Below, one piece after another: positions 10,000 through 17,841 of a stretch of 64,000 nucleotides of DNA. The notes below the pieces were generated by a model. It searched no databases and was not told the DNA's origin. It saw nothing but the letters and a program-made list of their open reading frames with translations. The DNA is from Streptomyces sp. M41(2017). GTDB lineage: Bacteria; Actinomycetota; Actinomycetes; Streptomycetales; Streptomycetaceae. How positions within the stretch are numbered: position 1 is the stretch's first letter; the number at the start of each line of letters is the position of its first letter. Position numbers and translations under genes: made by a program. The stretch covers positions 4,526,001 through 4,590,000 of the forward strand of contig NZ_MWFK01000001.1 of NCBI RefSeq assembly GCF_002078175.1, written 5' to 3'.

Positions 10000-11126
10000 T
10001 GGCCCTGCCGTCCGGGGGAGTGGTCGACACAGCGGGAACGCAGCCCGTGTGCGTGAAGGATCTGCGACAGTCGGCCGCCGCGCGGCTGGCGCCCGAGGTA
10101 TGGGACTTCATCGCCGGCGGCAGCGGCACGGAATCCACCCTGGACGCCAACCGTGCGGCCCTGGACAGCGTGTCCCTCGTGCCCCGAGTGCTGGCAGGCG
10201 TCAAGACGACCGACACCGGCGCGCAGCTCCTGGACACGCCGGCAGCGCTGCCCCTCGCCGTCGCGCCGATGGCGTACCAGCGTCTGCTGCATCCGCAGGG
10301 CGATCTCGCCGCCGCGGAGGGCGCGTCGGCGGCGCAGGTGCCCTTCGTGGTCAGCACGATCAGCAGCCACGCGCTGGAGGAGATCGCCGAGGTCGGGGCG
10401 ACCCTGTGGTTCCAGCTGTACTGGCTGCACGACCGTGGCCGCGTGGTCGAGCTGATCCGTCGCGCCGAACGCGTCGGCTGCCAGGCGCTGATGGTGACCG
10501 TGGACGTCCCGATCATGGGCCGTCGGCTGCGCGACCTGCGCAACGAGTTCGCGCTCCCGTCCTGGATCCGCAGTGCCAACCTCGAACCCGACGGCCCCTC
10601 CGCGGCGCACTCCCGCCGGCCCGGCGCGTCGGCCGTGGCCGCGCACACGAAGCTCGCCTTCGACTCCACGTTCGGCTGGTCCGACCTGGAATGGCTCCGG
10701 GAGCAGACCCGACTCCCCCTGGTGATCAAGGGCGTCCTTGATCCCAGGGACGCGGAACAGGCTGTCCGACTCGGCGCCGACGCCCTGGTGGTCTCCAATC
10801 ACGGCGGCCGGCAGCTGGACGGTGCACTGCCCAGCATCACCGCGCTGCCATGGGTGGTCGAAGCGGTGGCCGGGCAGTGCCAGGTCCTCATGGACAGCGG
10901 TGTCCGCAGCGGCACCGACATCCTGCGAGCACTGGCGCTGGGTGCTGACGGGGTCCTGATCGGGCGTCCGGTGCTGTGGGGGCTGAGCACAGCCGGGGCG
11001 CCGGGCGTCGCTCAGGTGCTCTCGCTCCTGCGGACGGAACTCGAGGAGGCCCTCCTCCTGGCCGGCTGTGCCGACCTGGCCGCCGCACGCACCCTGCGGT
11101 CGTTCGTCTCCGGTGCGCGGGCCTGA
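9999..11126 (+). CDS. hmo: 4-hydroxymandelate oxidase (FMN-dependent)
   Basis: This 375-residue FMN alpha-hydroxyacid oxidase of the glycolate/lactate oxidase family should oxidise 4-hydroxymandelate to 4-hydroxyphenylglyoxylate, the second step to Hpg. The active-site signature SNHGGRQLDG has its catalytic His at residue 268. FMN-binding segments VIKGV (near residue 245) and DSGVRSGTDILRAL follow the family order. It overlaps hmaS by one base (TAATG). The context next to hmaS decides the substrate; sequence alone would leave lactate or mandelate oxidase possible. Confidence 0.92.
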   Translation: MALPSGGVVDTAGTQPVCVKDLRQSAAARLAPEVWDFIAGGSGTESTLDANRAALDSVSLVPRVLAGVKTTDTGAQLLDTPAALPLAVAPMAYQRLLHPQGDLAAAEGASAAQVPFVVSTISSHALEEIAEVGATLWFQLYWLHDRGRVVELIRRAERVGCQALMVTVDVPIMGRRLRDLRNEFALPSWIRSANLEPDGPSAAHSRRPGASAVAAHTKLAFDSTFGWSDLEWLREQTRLPLVIKGVLDPRDAEQAVRLGADALVVSNHGGRQLDGALPSITALPWVVEAVAGQCQVLMDSGVRSGTDILRALALGADGVLIGRPVLWGLSTAGAPGVAQVLSLLRTELEEALLLAGCADLAAARTLRSFVSGARA

Positions 11127-11174
11127 CACGGACATCTTTCATTCCCCTGAACACACTCTTGAGGAGAAGGCGTC

Positions 11175-12662
11175 ATGCAAGTCGAAGACCACGAGTTCGA
11201 TGTCGTTGTCGTCGGTGGTGGGCCGGGTGGCTCCACCGTGTCCACCCTGGTGGCCATGCAGGGTCACCGTGTTCTTCTCCTGGAGAAGGAAGAATTCCCC
11301 CGGTACCAGATCGGGGAGTCCCTGCTGCCCTCGACGGTGCACGGAATCTGCCGGCTCCTCGGTGTCTCGGAGGAACTGGAGAAGGCCGCTTTCATGCCCA
11401 AGCGCGGCGGCACCTTCCGGTGGGGAAGCAGCCCCGAGCCGTGGACCTTCTCCTTCTCCGTCTCCGCGACCTTCTCGGGCCCGACCTCCCTGGCCTACCA
11501 GGTCGAACGGATGAAGTTCGACCAGATCCTTCTGGACAACGCGCGCGCCAAGGGTGTCGAGGTCCGCGAGAAGAGCTCCGTGGTGGACGTCATCGAGGAG
11601 GACGGCCGCGTCTGCGGGGTCGTCTACAGCGACGCCGACGGAATCCGCCACGAGATACGCAGCCGCTTCGTCGTGGACGCCTCCGGCAACAAGAGCCGCA
11701 TCCAGAGCCGCATCGGCGGCAAGCGGCACTACTCGGACTTCTTCCAGAACATCGCGCTCTTCGGCTACTTCGAGGGCGGGAAGCGGCTTCCCGCCCCCAA
11801 CTCCGGCAACATACTCTGCGCCGCCTTCAACTCCGGCTGGTTCTGGTACATCCCGCTCACCGACGAGCTCACCAGCGTCGGCGCGGTCCTGCGGCGCGAC
11901 GCTCTGGAGCGGGTCCAGGGCGACCGGGAGAAGGCCCTGATGGGCCTGATCGACGAATGTCCGCTCATCGCCGAGTATCTCTCCGAAGCACGTCGGGTGG
12001 AGAGCGGACCCTACGGCGAGATCCGCGTCCGCAAGGACTACTCGTACTGCCAGGACACCTTCTGGCGCCCCGGCATGGTCCTCGTCGGCGACGCGGCGTG
12101 CTTCATCGACCCCGTCTTCTCCTCCGGCGTCCACCTCGCCACCTACAGCGGACTTCTGGCCGCCCGCTCCATCAACTCGTCTCTGAGCGGCGACTTCGAA
12201 GAGACGAAGTGCTTCGAGGAGTACGAACTCCGGTACCGCAACGAGTACTCGCTCTTCCACGACTTCCTGGTGGCGTTCTACGACATGCACCAGGACGAGG
12301 ACTCGTACTTCTGGACCGCCAAGAAGGTCATGAACAGCTCGGCACCCGGACTCGAGTCCTTCGTCGAACTGGTCGGCGGCGGAGCCTCGCACGAAAGCGG
12401 ACTGGTCAACGCCACCTCCTACACCGAACAGCGCGAATCCACCTTCCGGGAGTTCTCCGAGCTGGCCGACCGGCCCGCGGGCGAGAGCGGAACGGACCGC
12501 GACCTGTTCGACTCGACGCTCGTCCAGTCGGTCCTCGAAGAGGGCGCCAAGATCCAGGTCCATGCCGCGCTGGGAGACGTCGACGACGACGAAGGCCCGT
12601 TGCGGGACGGCGGCCTCGTGCCCTCCGCCGACGGCATGCGCTGGGCGGAATTCGGCTACTGA
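11175..12662 (+). CDS. FADH2-dependent halogenase, BhaA/ComH type
   Basis: This 495-residue flavin halogenase has the FAD-binding GGGPGGS at residues 14-20 and the halogenase signature WFWYIP at 222-227. Segments such as LLLEKEEFPRYQIGESLLP and VGDAACFIDPVFSSGVHLA closely resemble the halogenases of glycopeptide and complestatin pathways. Those enzymes chlorinate tyrosine- or Hpg-type phenols while they are tethered to a carrier protein. The expected role is chlorination of an Hpg ring on one of the T domains, using FADH2 from a reductase that could be encoded elsewhere. The 48-base gap after hmo contains a GAGGAGAAGG ribosome site. Confidence 0.93.
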   Translation: MQVEDHEFDVVVVGGGPGGSTVSTLVAMQGHRVLLLEKEEFPRYQIGESLLPSTVHGICRLLGVSEELEKAAFMPKRGGTFRWGSSPEPWTFSFSVSATFSGPTSLAYQVERMKFDQILLDNARAKGVEVREKSSVVDVIEEDGRVCGVVYSDADGIRHEIRSRFVVDASGNKSRIQSRIGGKRHYSDFFQNIALFGYFEGGKRLPAPNSGNILCAAFNSGWFWYIPLTDELTSVGAVLRRDALERVQGDREKALMGLIDECPLIAEYLSEARRVESGPYGEIRVRKDYSYCQDTFWRPGMVLVGDAACFIDPVFSSGVHLATYSGLLAARSINSSLSGDFEETKCFEEYELRYRNEYSLFHDFLVAFYDMHQDEDSYFWTAKKVMNSSAPGLESFVELVGGGASHESGLVNATSYTEQRESTFREFSELADRPAGESGTDRDLFDSTLVQSVLEEGAKIQVHAALGDVDDDEGPLRDGGLVPSADGMRWAEFGY

Positions 12663-12768
12663 CCCGACCCCGACCCCGCCCTCGCGCCCCGATGCGGGCG
12701 GGCCGGCCACGTCGGCCGGGTGAACCCTTCGGTGGCCGACGGCCACCCACAGGCTGAAGGAGGTAACG

Positions 12769-13953
12769 ATGATACGAACGATGGCTGTGGTCGGCACGGG
12801 CTTGATCGGCACCTCAATCGGCCTGGCCCTCAGTCGACATGGCACGACAGTGCATCTGCTCGACAAGGACGAGGTGGCCGCTCGCACCGCCGCCGCGCTC
12901 GGCGCGGGAGTGGTGGCCGCCTGGGACGACCCGGTCGACCTGGCGGTGATCGCAGTCCCCCCGGGCGCGGTCGGCGACGTACTCGCCGAGATGCAGGCAC
13001 GCGGGCTGGCCCGGAGCTACACCGACGTGGCCAGTGTGAAGGCGCAGCTGGCACGGGACATCCGGAAGTCCGCGCACACCCCGTCCAGTTACGTGGGCGG
13101 ACACCCCCTGGCCGGCCGCGAGCGCTGCGGCCCGCTCGCCGCTCGCGCGGATCTGTTCGAGAACCGTGCCTGGGTCCTGACCCCCTCGGAGTCGACGTCA
13201 CAGGACGCGGTGAACCGAGCGCTCGAAATGATCGCGTTGTGCGGCGCAGTCCCGGTGATCATGGAGAGTCGCGCGCACGACAACGCGGTGGCGTTGACGT
13301 CGCACGCCCCTCACCTCGTCGCCAGCCTCATGGCCGCGCGACTTCAGCACAGCCCCCGGGAGGCGGTCCGGCTCGCGGGGCAAGGACTGCGCGACGTGAC
13401 CCGGACAGCCGTCAGGGACACCGGACTGTGGAGCGACATCCTCCAGGCCAACGCATCGGCCGTCGCCGCGGTGCTCCGCGAACTCAGCGACGACCTGACC
13501 ACCCTCCTGGCCACGCTCGACGACATGTCCACCGCACCGCGGGACCTGGGAAGCCGGGAACTGGAGCCGATGGTGGACCTGCTGAACAGGGGCGCCGCCG
13601 GACTGGCGGCGGTCCAGGACCGGCAGCCCGCCGACGGGGAGACACACGTGGAGGTTCCCGTCGCGGAAGGCCCGGGACAACTGGTGCGCCTGCTCGACGC
13701 GCTCAAGACCCTCCACGTGGAGGCGGAGGACGTGGTGCCGCGGTACTCCGCGGAGGAAGGAACCTTCTCCATCACCTTCGCCGTGCCGGCGCAGCGTGCC
13801 GGCCGGATCGTCGTGGAACTGGGCCGAGCGGGCTGGAGCGCCGAACCGGTCCCCGCCACGCGGCAGCAGGAAATAGCGCAGGCCCCCCGTACGCATCTCG
13901 TCGGCCGAACCCGGTCCGACGCCCACAGCATCGAGACTGCGGATAGAGGTTAG
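12769..13953 (+). CDS. Prephenate dehydrogenase
   Basis: This 394-residue dehydrogenase should convert prephenate to 4-hydroxyphenylpyruvate and so feed hmaS. The N-terminal NAD site is VVGTGLIGTSIGLAL. The catalytic region includes GGHPLAGRERCGP, with the HPLAG motif of prephenate dehydrogenases. The C-terminal 90 residues resemble a small ACT-like extension. AAGGAGGT precedes the ATG. Such pathway copies are standard in Hpg clusters, where they escape normal tyrosine control. Confidence 0.93.
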   Translation: MIRTMAVVGTGLIGTSIGLALSRHGTTVHLLDKDEVAARTAAALGAGVVAAWDDPVDLAVIAVPPGAVGDVLAEMQARGLARSYTDVASVKAQLARDIRKSAHTPSSYVGGHPLAGRERCGPLAARADLFENRAWVLTPSESTSQDAVNRALEMIALCGAVPVIMESRAHDNAVALTSHAPHLVASLMAARLQHSPREAVRLAGQGLRDVTRTAVRDTGLWSDILQANASAVAAVLRELSDDLTTLLATLDDMSTAPRDLGSRELEPMVDLLNRGAAGLAAVQDRQPADGETHVEVPVAEGPGQLVRLLDALKTLHVEAEDVVPRYSAEEGTFSITFAVPAQRAGRIVVELGRAGWSAEPVPATRQQEIAQAPRTHLVGRTRSDAHSIETADRG

Positions 13954-13957
13954 GTGA

Positions 13958-14854
13958 ATGCACCCACAAGAAGATTCCCTTGCTGATCCTCTTCGCGTGG
14001 CCATCATAGGCACGGGAAACATCGGCTGTGACCTGCTGCTCAAGGTCATGGCATCGCCCCGACTCCGGTGCGACTCGTTCGCCGGCCGACGTATCAGCTC
14101 TCCAGGCATGGAACTCGCCGATTCTCGCGGGATCCCGACGACCGCCGGCGGGATCGACGCCGTCGCCGACATCGCGGACCGCATCGATCTCGTCTTCGAC
14201 GCGACCTCGGCAAAGGACGCGGTGCACAACTGGAACATCCTCGAAGGACTGGGCATTCCGGTCGTCGACCTCACCCCGTCGCACCTCGGCAAGTTCTGCG
14301 TACCGGCCCTGAACCTCGAGGAGTGCCTCACCGAGCAGAACGTGAGCATGGTGACCTGCGGAGGACAAGCCGCCGTTCCCATCGCCCGCTGCTTCAGCGA
14401 CGCCTCCGACGGCGGCCTGGGATACCTGGAAATCGCCACAGCCAGTTCATCCGCGAGCGTCGGCCCCGCGACGAGGGCCAACATTGATGAATACGCCTTC
14501 ACCACTCAGCATGCCACTCATGAATTCTGCCGGGTGGACACCGCCAAGACCATTCTCGTCATCAACCCGGCAGAGCCGGGAATGGTCATGCGGAACACCA
14601 TCGCGGTCCCCGCTTCCGAGAACGTCGACATGGAAGCCCTGCGCGTCTCCGTCGACACCATGGAGAAGCGCATTAATTCCTACGTCCCGGGCTATCGCGT
14701 CGTCGTCCCGCCCGTCGCCACCGGCGATCGCATCATGGTGACCATCGAAGTGGAAGGACTCGGCGACTGGTTGCCGCGCTACGCCGGGAACCTGGACGTC
14801 ATCACCTGCGCGGCCGTGGCCGTCGCCGAGGGGCGAGCGGAGGCACGCCGATGA
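13958..14854 (+). CDS. Acylating acetaldehyde dehydrogenase, MhpF-like
   Basis: This 298-residue protein belongs to the CoA-acylating aldehyde dehydrogenases of meta-cleavage pathways (MhpF, DmpF, NikA). It has an N-terminal Rossmann motif (IIGTGNIGCDLLLKV) and the catalytic VTCGGQAAVPI with Cys134. In catabolism it makes acetyl-CoA from acetaldehyde. In nikkomycin biosynthesis NikA is thought to work in the reductive direction. Placed between prephenate dehydrogenase and the aldolase, with an ATGA overlap to the latter, it probably supplies an aldehyde from acetyl-CoA or another acyl-CoA. The true acyl substrate is not evident from sequence. Confidence 0.93.
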   Translation: MHPQEDSLADPLRVAIIGTGNIGCDLLLKVMASPRLRCDSFAGRRISSPGMELADSRGIPTTAGGIDAVADIADRIDLVFDATSAKDAVHNWNILEGLGIPVVDLTPSHLGKFCVPALNLEECLTEQNVSMVTCGGQAAVPIARCFSDASDGGLGYLEIATASSSASVGPATRANIDEYAFTTQHATHEFCRVDTAKTILVINPAEPGMVMRNTIAVPASENVDMEALRVSVDTMEKRINSYVPGYRVVVPPVATGDRIMVTIEVEGLGDWLPRYAGNLDVITCAAVAVAEGRAEARR

Positions 14855-15888
14855 ACACCCCTGCCGAGCGGCAGCTCACGATCTGCGACACGACCCTGCG
14901 GGACGGAAATCACGCCGTGGCGCACCAACTGGGCCACGCGGACATCGTCGCCTACGCCGAGGCCGCCGAACGCGCGGGCGCGGACCTCCTCGAGGTCGGG
15001 CACGGCAACGGCCTCGGCGCCTCGTCCATCCAGGTCGGACGCGCCGCACTGACCGACAAGGAGATGCTCACAGCCGCCCGCGCCCAGCTGAAGCAGACCC
15101 GGCTCGGCGTCCTGTCCATCCCCGGATTCGCGACGGTCGAACGCGACCTGAAGCCCGCACTGGACTGCGGCGTCGACGAGGTCAGGGTCGGCGCGCACTG
15201 CACGGAAGCGGACGTGACCCGCCAACAGATCACCATGCTCCGCGACATGGACGTCACGGTCAAAGGCATGCTGCTCATGAGCCACATGGCATCGACCAGG
15301 ACGCTCATCGAGCAGGCACGACTCATCCAGGAGTACGGCGCACACGCGGTCATCCTGATGGACTCGGCAGGCGCCTACACACCGGCGGCGGTCGAGGAAA
15401 AGGTCGGAGCGCTCGTCGAGGAACTCGACATCGAGATCGGCTTCCACGGCCACAACAACCTCGGCCTCTCGGTCATGAACAGCATGGCCGCCGTCAAGGC
15501 CGGCGCGACCATCGTGGACGTGACGGCCCGCGGTTTCGGCGCCGGAGCCGGCAACGCCCCGCTGGAACTCGTCGCGGCGAACCTGCACCTGGAACAGATC
15601 GAGACCAGGCTCCAGCTGTACGCGGCACTCGACGCGGCCGATCTCGCGGAATCCACATTCGTCAAGCGCATTCCGACGAACGACAGCGTCACCATCGCGA
15701 GCGGTATCGCCGGCGTCTTCTCCGGATTCGCCGCACCCACACGCCGCGCCGCCGAGCGCTTCGACGTGGACCCGCGGGAAATCCTGATGGAGCTGGGCCG
15801 CAGGGGAGTCGTCGCCGGCCAGGAGGACGCCATCATCGAAGTGGCCATGGGCCTCGCCCAGAAGAATTCCCTGTACGACGTCATGTGA
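14851..15888 (+). CDS. 4-hydroxy-2-oxovalerate aldolase, MhpE-like
   Basis: This 345-residue DRE-TIM metallolyase has the DTTLRDG motif at residues 13-19, the HCTEADV motif, and metal ligands in GFHGHNN (His199, His201). The C-terminal VAGQEDAIIEVA also matches MhpE/DmpG/NikB. These enzymes reversibly join pyruvate (or 2-oxobutyrate) with an aldehyde. The four-base overlap with the MhpF-like gene fits the known aldolase-dehydrogenase complex that channels the aldehyde. Here the synthetic direction, giving a 4-hydroxy-2-oxo acid for an amino acid building block, is inferred from cluster context. Confidence 0.94.
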   Translation: MNTPAERQLTICDTTLRDGNHAVAHQLGHADIVAYAEAAERAGADLLEVGHGNGLGASSIQVGRAALTDKEMLTAARAQLKQTRLGVLSIPGFATVERDLKPALDCGVDEVRVGAHCTEADVTRQQITMLRDMDVTVKGMLLMSHMASTRTLIEQARLIQEYGAHAVILMDSAGAYTPAAVEEKVGALVEELDIEIGFHGHNNLGLSVMNSMAAVKAGATIVDVTARGFGAGAGNAPLELVAANLHLEQIETRLQLYAALDAADLAESTFVKRIPTNDSVTIASGIAGVFSGFAAPTRRAAERFDVDPREILMELGRRGVVAGQEDAIIEVAMGLAQKNSLYDVM

Positions 15889-15916
15889 CGACCGCTCAGA
15901 AAAGCGAGGAGCAAAG

Positions 15917-16903
15917 GTGAAACTGGATTCCGCACGCGAAGTGGGAGCGGATTACGCGGCGGTCGCCGCACTGCTCCAGATCGGCGCCGAGATCGGCGTC
16001 GACCAGGTACTGGACTCGGGCCGCACATTCGGCACAGCCGACCTGGCCGAAGCGACAGGCCTTCCCCAGGACCGCCTCAAGGAGTACGTGCACGCACTGG
16101 CGTCCGCCGGGCTGGTCACCGCCGAGGACGGAAACGACCTGTACCGCGCGTCCGACGACTACCCGGACTGGAGGCACGAGGTCGGATACCTGTCCTGGGC
16201 GCTGACCGCCAACAGCCCGTTCCTGCAGAACGCCCGAGCCTTCCTCTCCGACAGCGGCTCCGCCGCTGACGACCACCAGCGTGACGGACGCCGGGTGGCG
16301 GTCAGTTCACGCTGGATCGGAGACCGCGCCTTCTACCCCGCCGTGGTCGAACGGGTCGTGGCCGCCGACGCCCGACACGTCGTCGACCTCGGCGCGGGCG
16401 CCGCCGGACTGCTCATCGGTCTCCTCGACCAGGACGACCGGCGCACCGGCGTCGCCGTCGACCTGAGCCCGGCCGCATGCGCCGCCGCGCGAGAAGCCGC
16501 GGGACGAGCCGGCGTCGACGACCGACTGCAGGTCATCGAGCGCTCGGTCGAGTCCCTGATCACCGACCCCAGTCCGCTCGAAGGGGCTGATGTCATCCAG
16601 GCCTGCTTCGTGATGCACGACGTCCTGCAGAACGAATCCGTCTTCGACGACGTGCTGCGCACCTGCCGCAAGGCACTCGCACCCGGTGGTGTCCTGGCCG
16701 TCGTCGACGCGGTCTCGTACGGACAGGAAACCCGCGAACGCAAGTTCAGCGCCCTCTTCACCTACCTGCACGCGAACTTCATGGGCATCAAGCTGCCCAC
16801 CGCGGACCAATGGGTGGAGAAGTTCCGCAGCGCCGGCTTCTCGGACGTCGAGTGCGTCTCGAACATCATGCCGGGCGGCCGGCTGTTCGTGGCGACCAAG
16901 TAA
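15917..16903 (+). CDS. SAM-dependent methyltransferase, possibly 2-oxo acid C-methyltransferase
   Basis: This 328-residue methyltransferase has an N-terminal winged-helix dimerisation part (residues 1-85) and a SAM site VVDLGAGAAG near residue 155. The layout, including the spacer before VSSRWIGDRAFYPAV and the C-terminal LPTADQWVEKFRSAGF, recalls MppJ-type enzymes that methylate carbon 3 of 2-oxo acids. Plain O-methyltransferases share much of the same fold. Between the aldolase and hydratase genes, C-methylation of a 2-oxo acid is the most coherent role. O-methylation of a phenol cannot be excluded. Start is GTG 15917 after GCGAGGAGCAAAG. Confidence 0.85.
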   Translation: MKLDSAREVGADYAAVAALLQIGAEIGVDQVLDSGRTFGTADLAEATGLPQDRLKEYVHALASAGLVTAEDGNDLYRASDDYPDWRHEVGYLSWALTANSPFLQNARAFLSDSGSAADDHQRDGRRVAVSSRWIGDRAFYPAVVERVVAADARHVVDLGAGAAGLLIGLLDQDDRRTGVAVDLSPAACAAAREAAGRAGVDDRLQVIERSVESLITDPSPLEGADVIQACFVMHDVLQNESVFDDVLRTCRKALAPGGVLAVVDAVSYGQETRERKFSALFTYLHANFMGIKLPTADQWVEKFRSAGFSDVECVSNIMPGGRLFVATK

Positions 16904-16986
16904 CTTCCCGAGGCCCGAATGGAGGCGTGCCGAGACGGCGACAGCCGCGCGGATCACCTGCGCGGACGTCGATTCGGCCACGAGTC

Positions 16987-17778
16987 ATGCTGCAGGATCC
17001 ACTCGTCGTTCACGAGCACATAGCCCTCGAACTCTGGAACGCCAAGAACGAGCGCGGGGCGATACCGCCCATCTCCGCCCGGTATCCCGAGTTCACCGCG
17101 CTGGACGCCTACGCCGTCCAGCGCGCCCTCCGCACCCTTGAACACAAGAACGGGGCGGTGCACGCCGGATACAAGATCGGAGCCACCAGCATCGCCATCC
17201 AGGAGATGTTCGGCGTCGACCAACCGGACTTCGGGTTCCTGACCGAAGGCATGCTTCTCGCCGACGGCGCCCGCCTCGATCCGGGACGGTTCATCTCACC
17301 CAAGGTCGAGGGGGAGATCGCGTTCCGGATCGGCGCCGACCTCTCCGATCCCCGTACGACGGCCGCGGACGTACTGAACGTCACCACCGAGGTCTTCCCG
17401 GCCCTGGAGGTGCTCGACAGCCGTATCGAGAACTGGGACATCGCCTGGGTGGACACCGTCGCGGACAACGCCTCGTCGGCCATGGCCGTCCTGGGCGCCG
17501 CCGTTCCCTTCGACGGGCGGGACCTCGCCACCGAGACCATGGTGTTCACGGCGGGGGAGTCCGTTCAGACGGCCGACGGTTCGGCCGTGATGGGGCACCC
17601 GGCGGAGTCCGTTGCCTGCCTCGTCCGCATATTGGCCTCCTTCGGCGAGGGGATCGCCGCGGGCGACCTGGTCCTCGCCGGATCGCTGGCCGCGGCGGTC
17701 GACCTCGAAGCCGGCGCCACCGTCAGCGCGTCCTTCGCGTCCTTGGGATCCGTGTCCCTTTCCACCATCGGCAAGTGA
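16987..17778 (+). CDS. 2-keto-4-pentenoate hydratase, MhpD-like
   Basis: This 263-residue protein of the fumarylacetoacetate-hydrolase-like family aligns with MhpD over its whole length. Landmarks are GYKIGATS, GVDQPDFGFL, the metal-site segment KVEGEIAF, PALEVLDSRI and VDTVADNAS. MhpD adds water to 2-oxopent-4-enoate to give 4-hydroxy-2-oxovalerate; related members are decarboxylases. Here it could dehydrate the aldol product or act as a decarboxylase. ATG 16987 gives the family's normal length but has no clear ribosome site. An in-frame GTG at 16927 sits directly after GGAGGC. Confidence 0.9.
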   Translation: MLQDPLVVHEHIALELWNAKNERGAIPPISARYPEFTALDAYAVQRALRTLEHKNGAVHAGYKIGATSIAIQEMFGVDQPDFGFLTEGMLLADGARLDPGRFISPKVEGEIAFRIGADLSDPRTTAADVLNVTTEVFPALEVLDSRIENWDIAWVDTVADNASSAMAVLGAAVPFDGRDLATETMVFTAGESVQTADGSAVMGHPAESVACLVRILASFGEGIAAGDLVLAGSLAAAVDLEAGATVSASFASLGSVSLSTIGK

Positions 17779-17841
17779 GCTCTCAGACAGCTCTCCATGC
17801 GACACACGCTCGACCCCACAACCGAAAGAGGGTGATTGGCA

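Noticed and set aside
13958..17778. Ordinary aromatic catabolic mhp operon
   Set aside because: No ring-cleavage dioxygenase or hydroxylase is present, a methyltransferase interrupts the set, and the genes sit within a peptide biosynthetic run.
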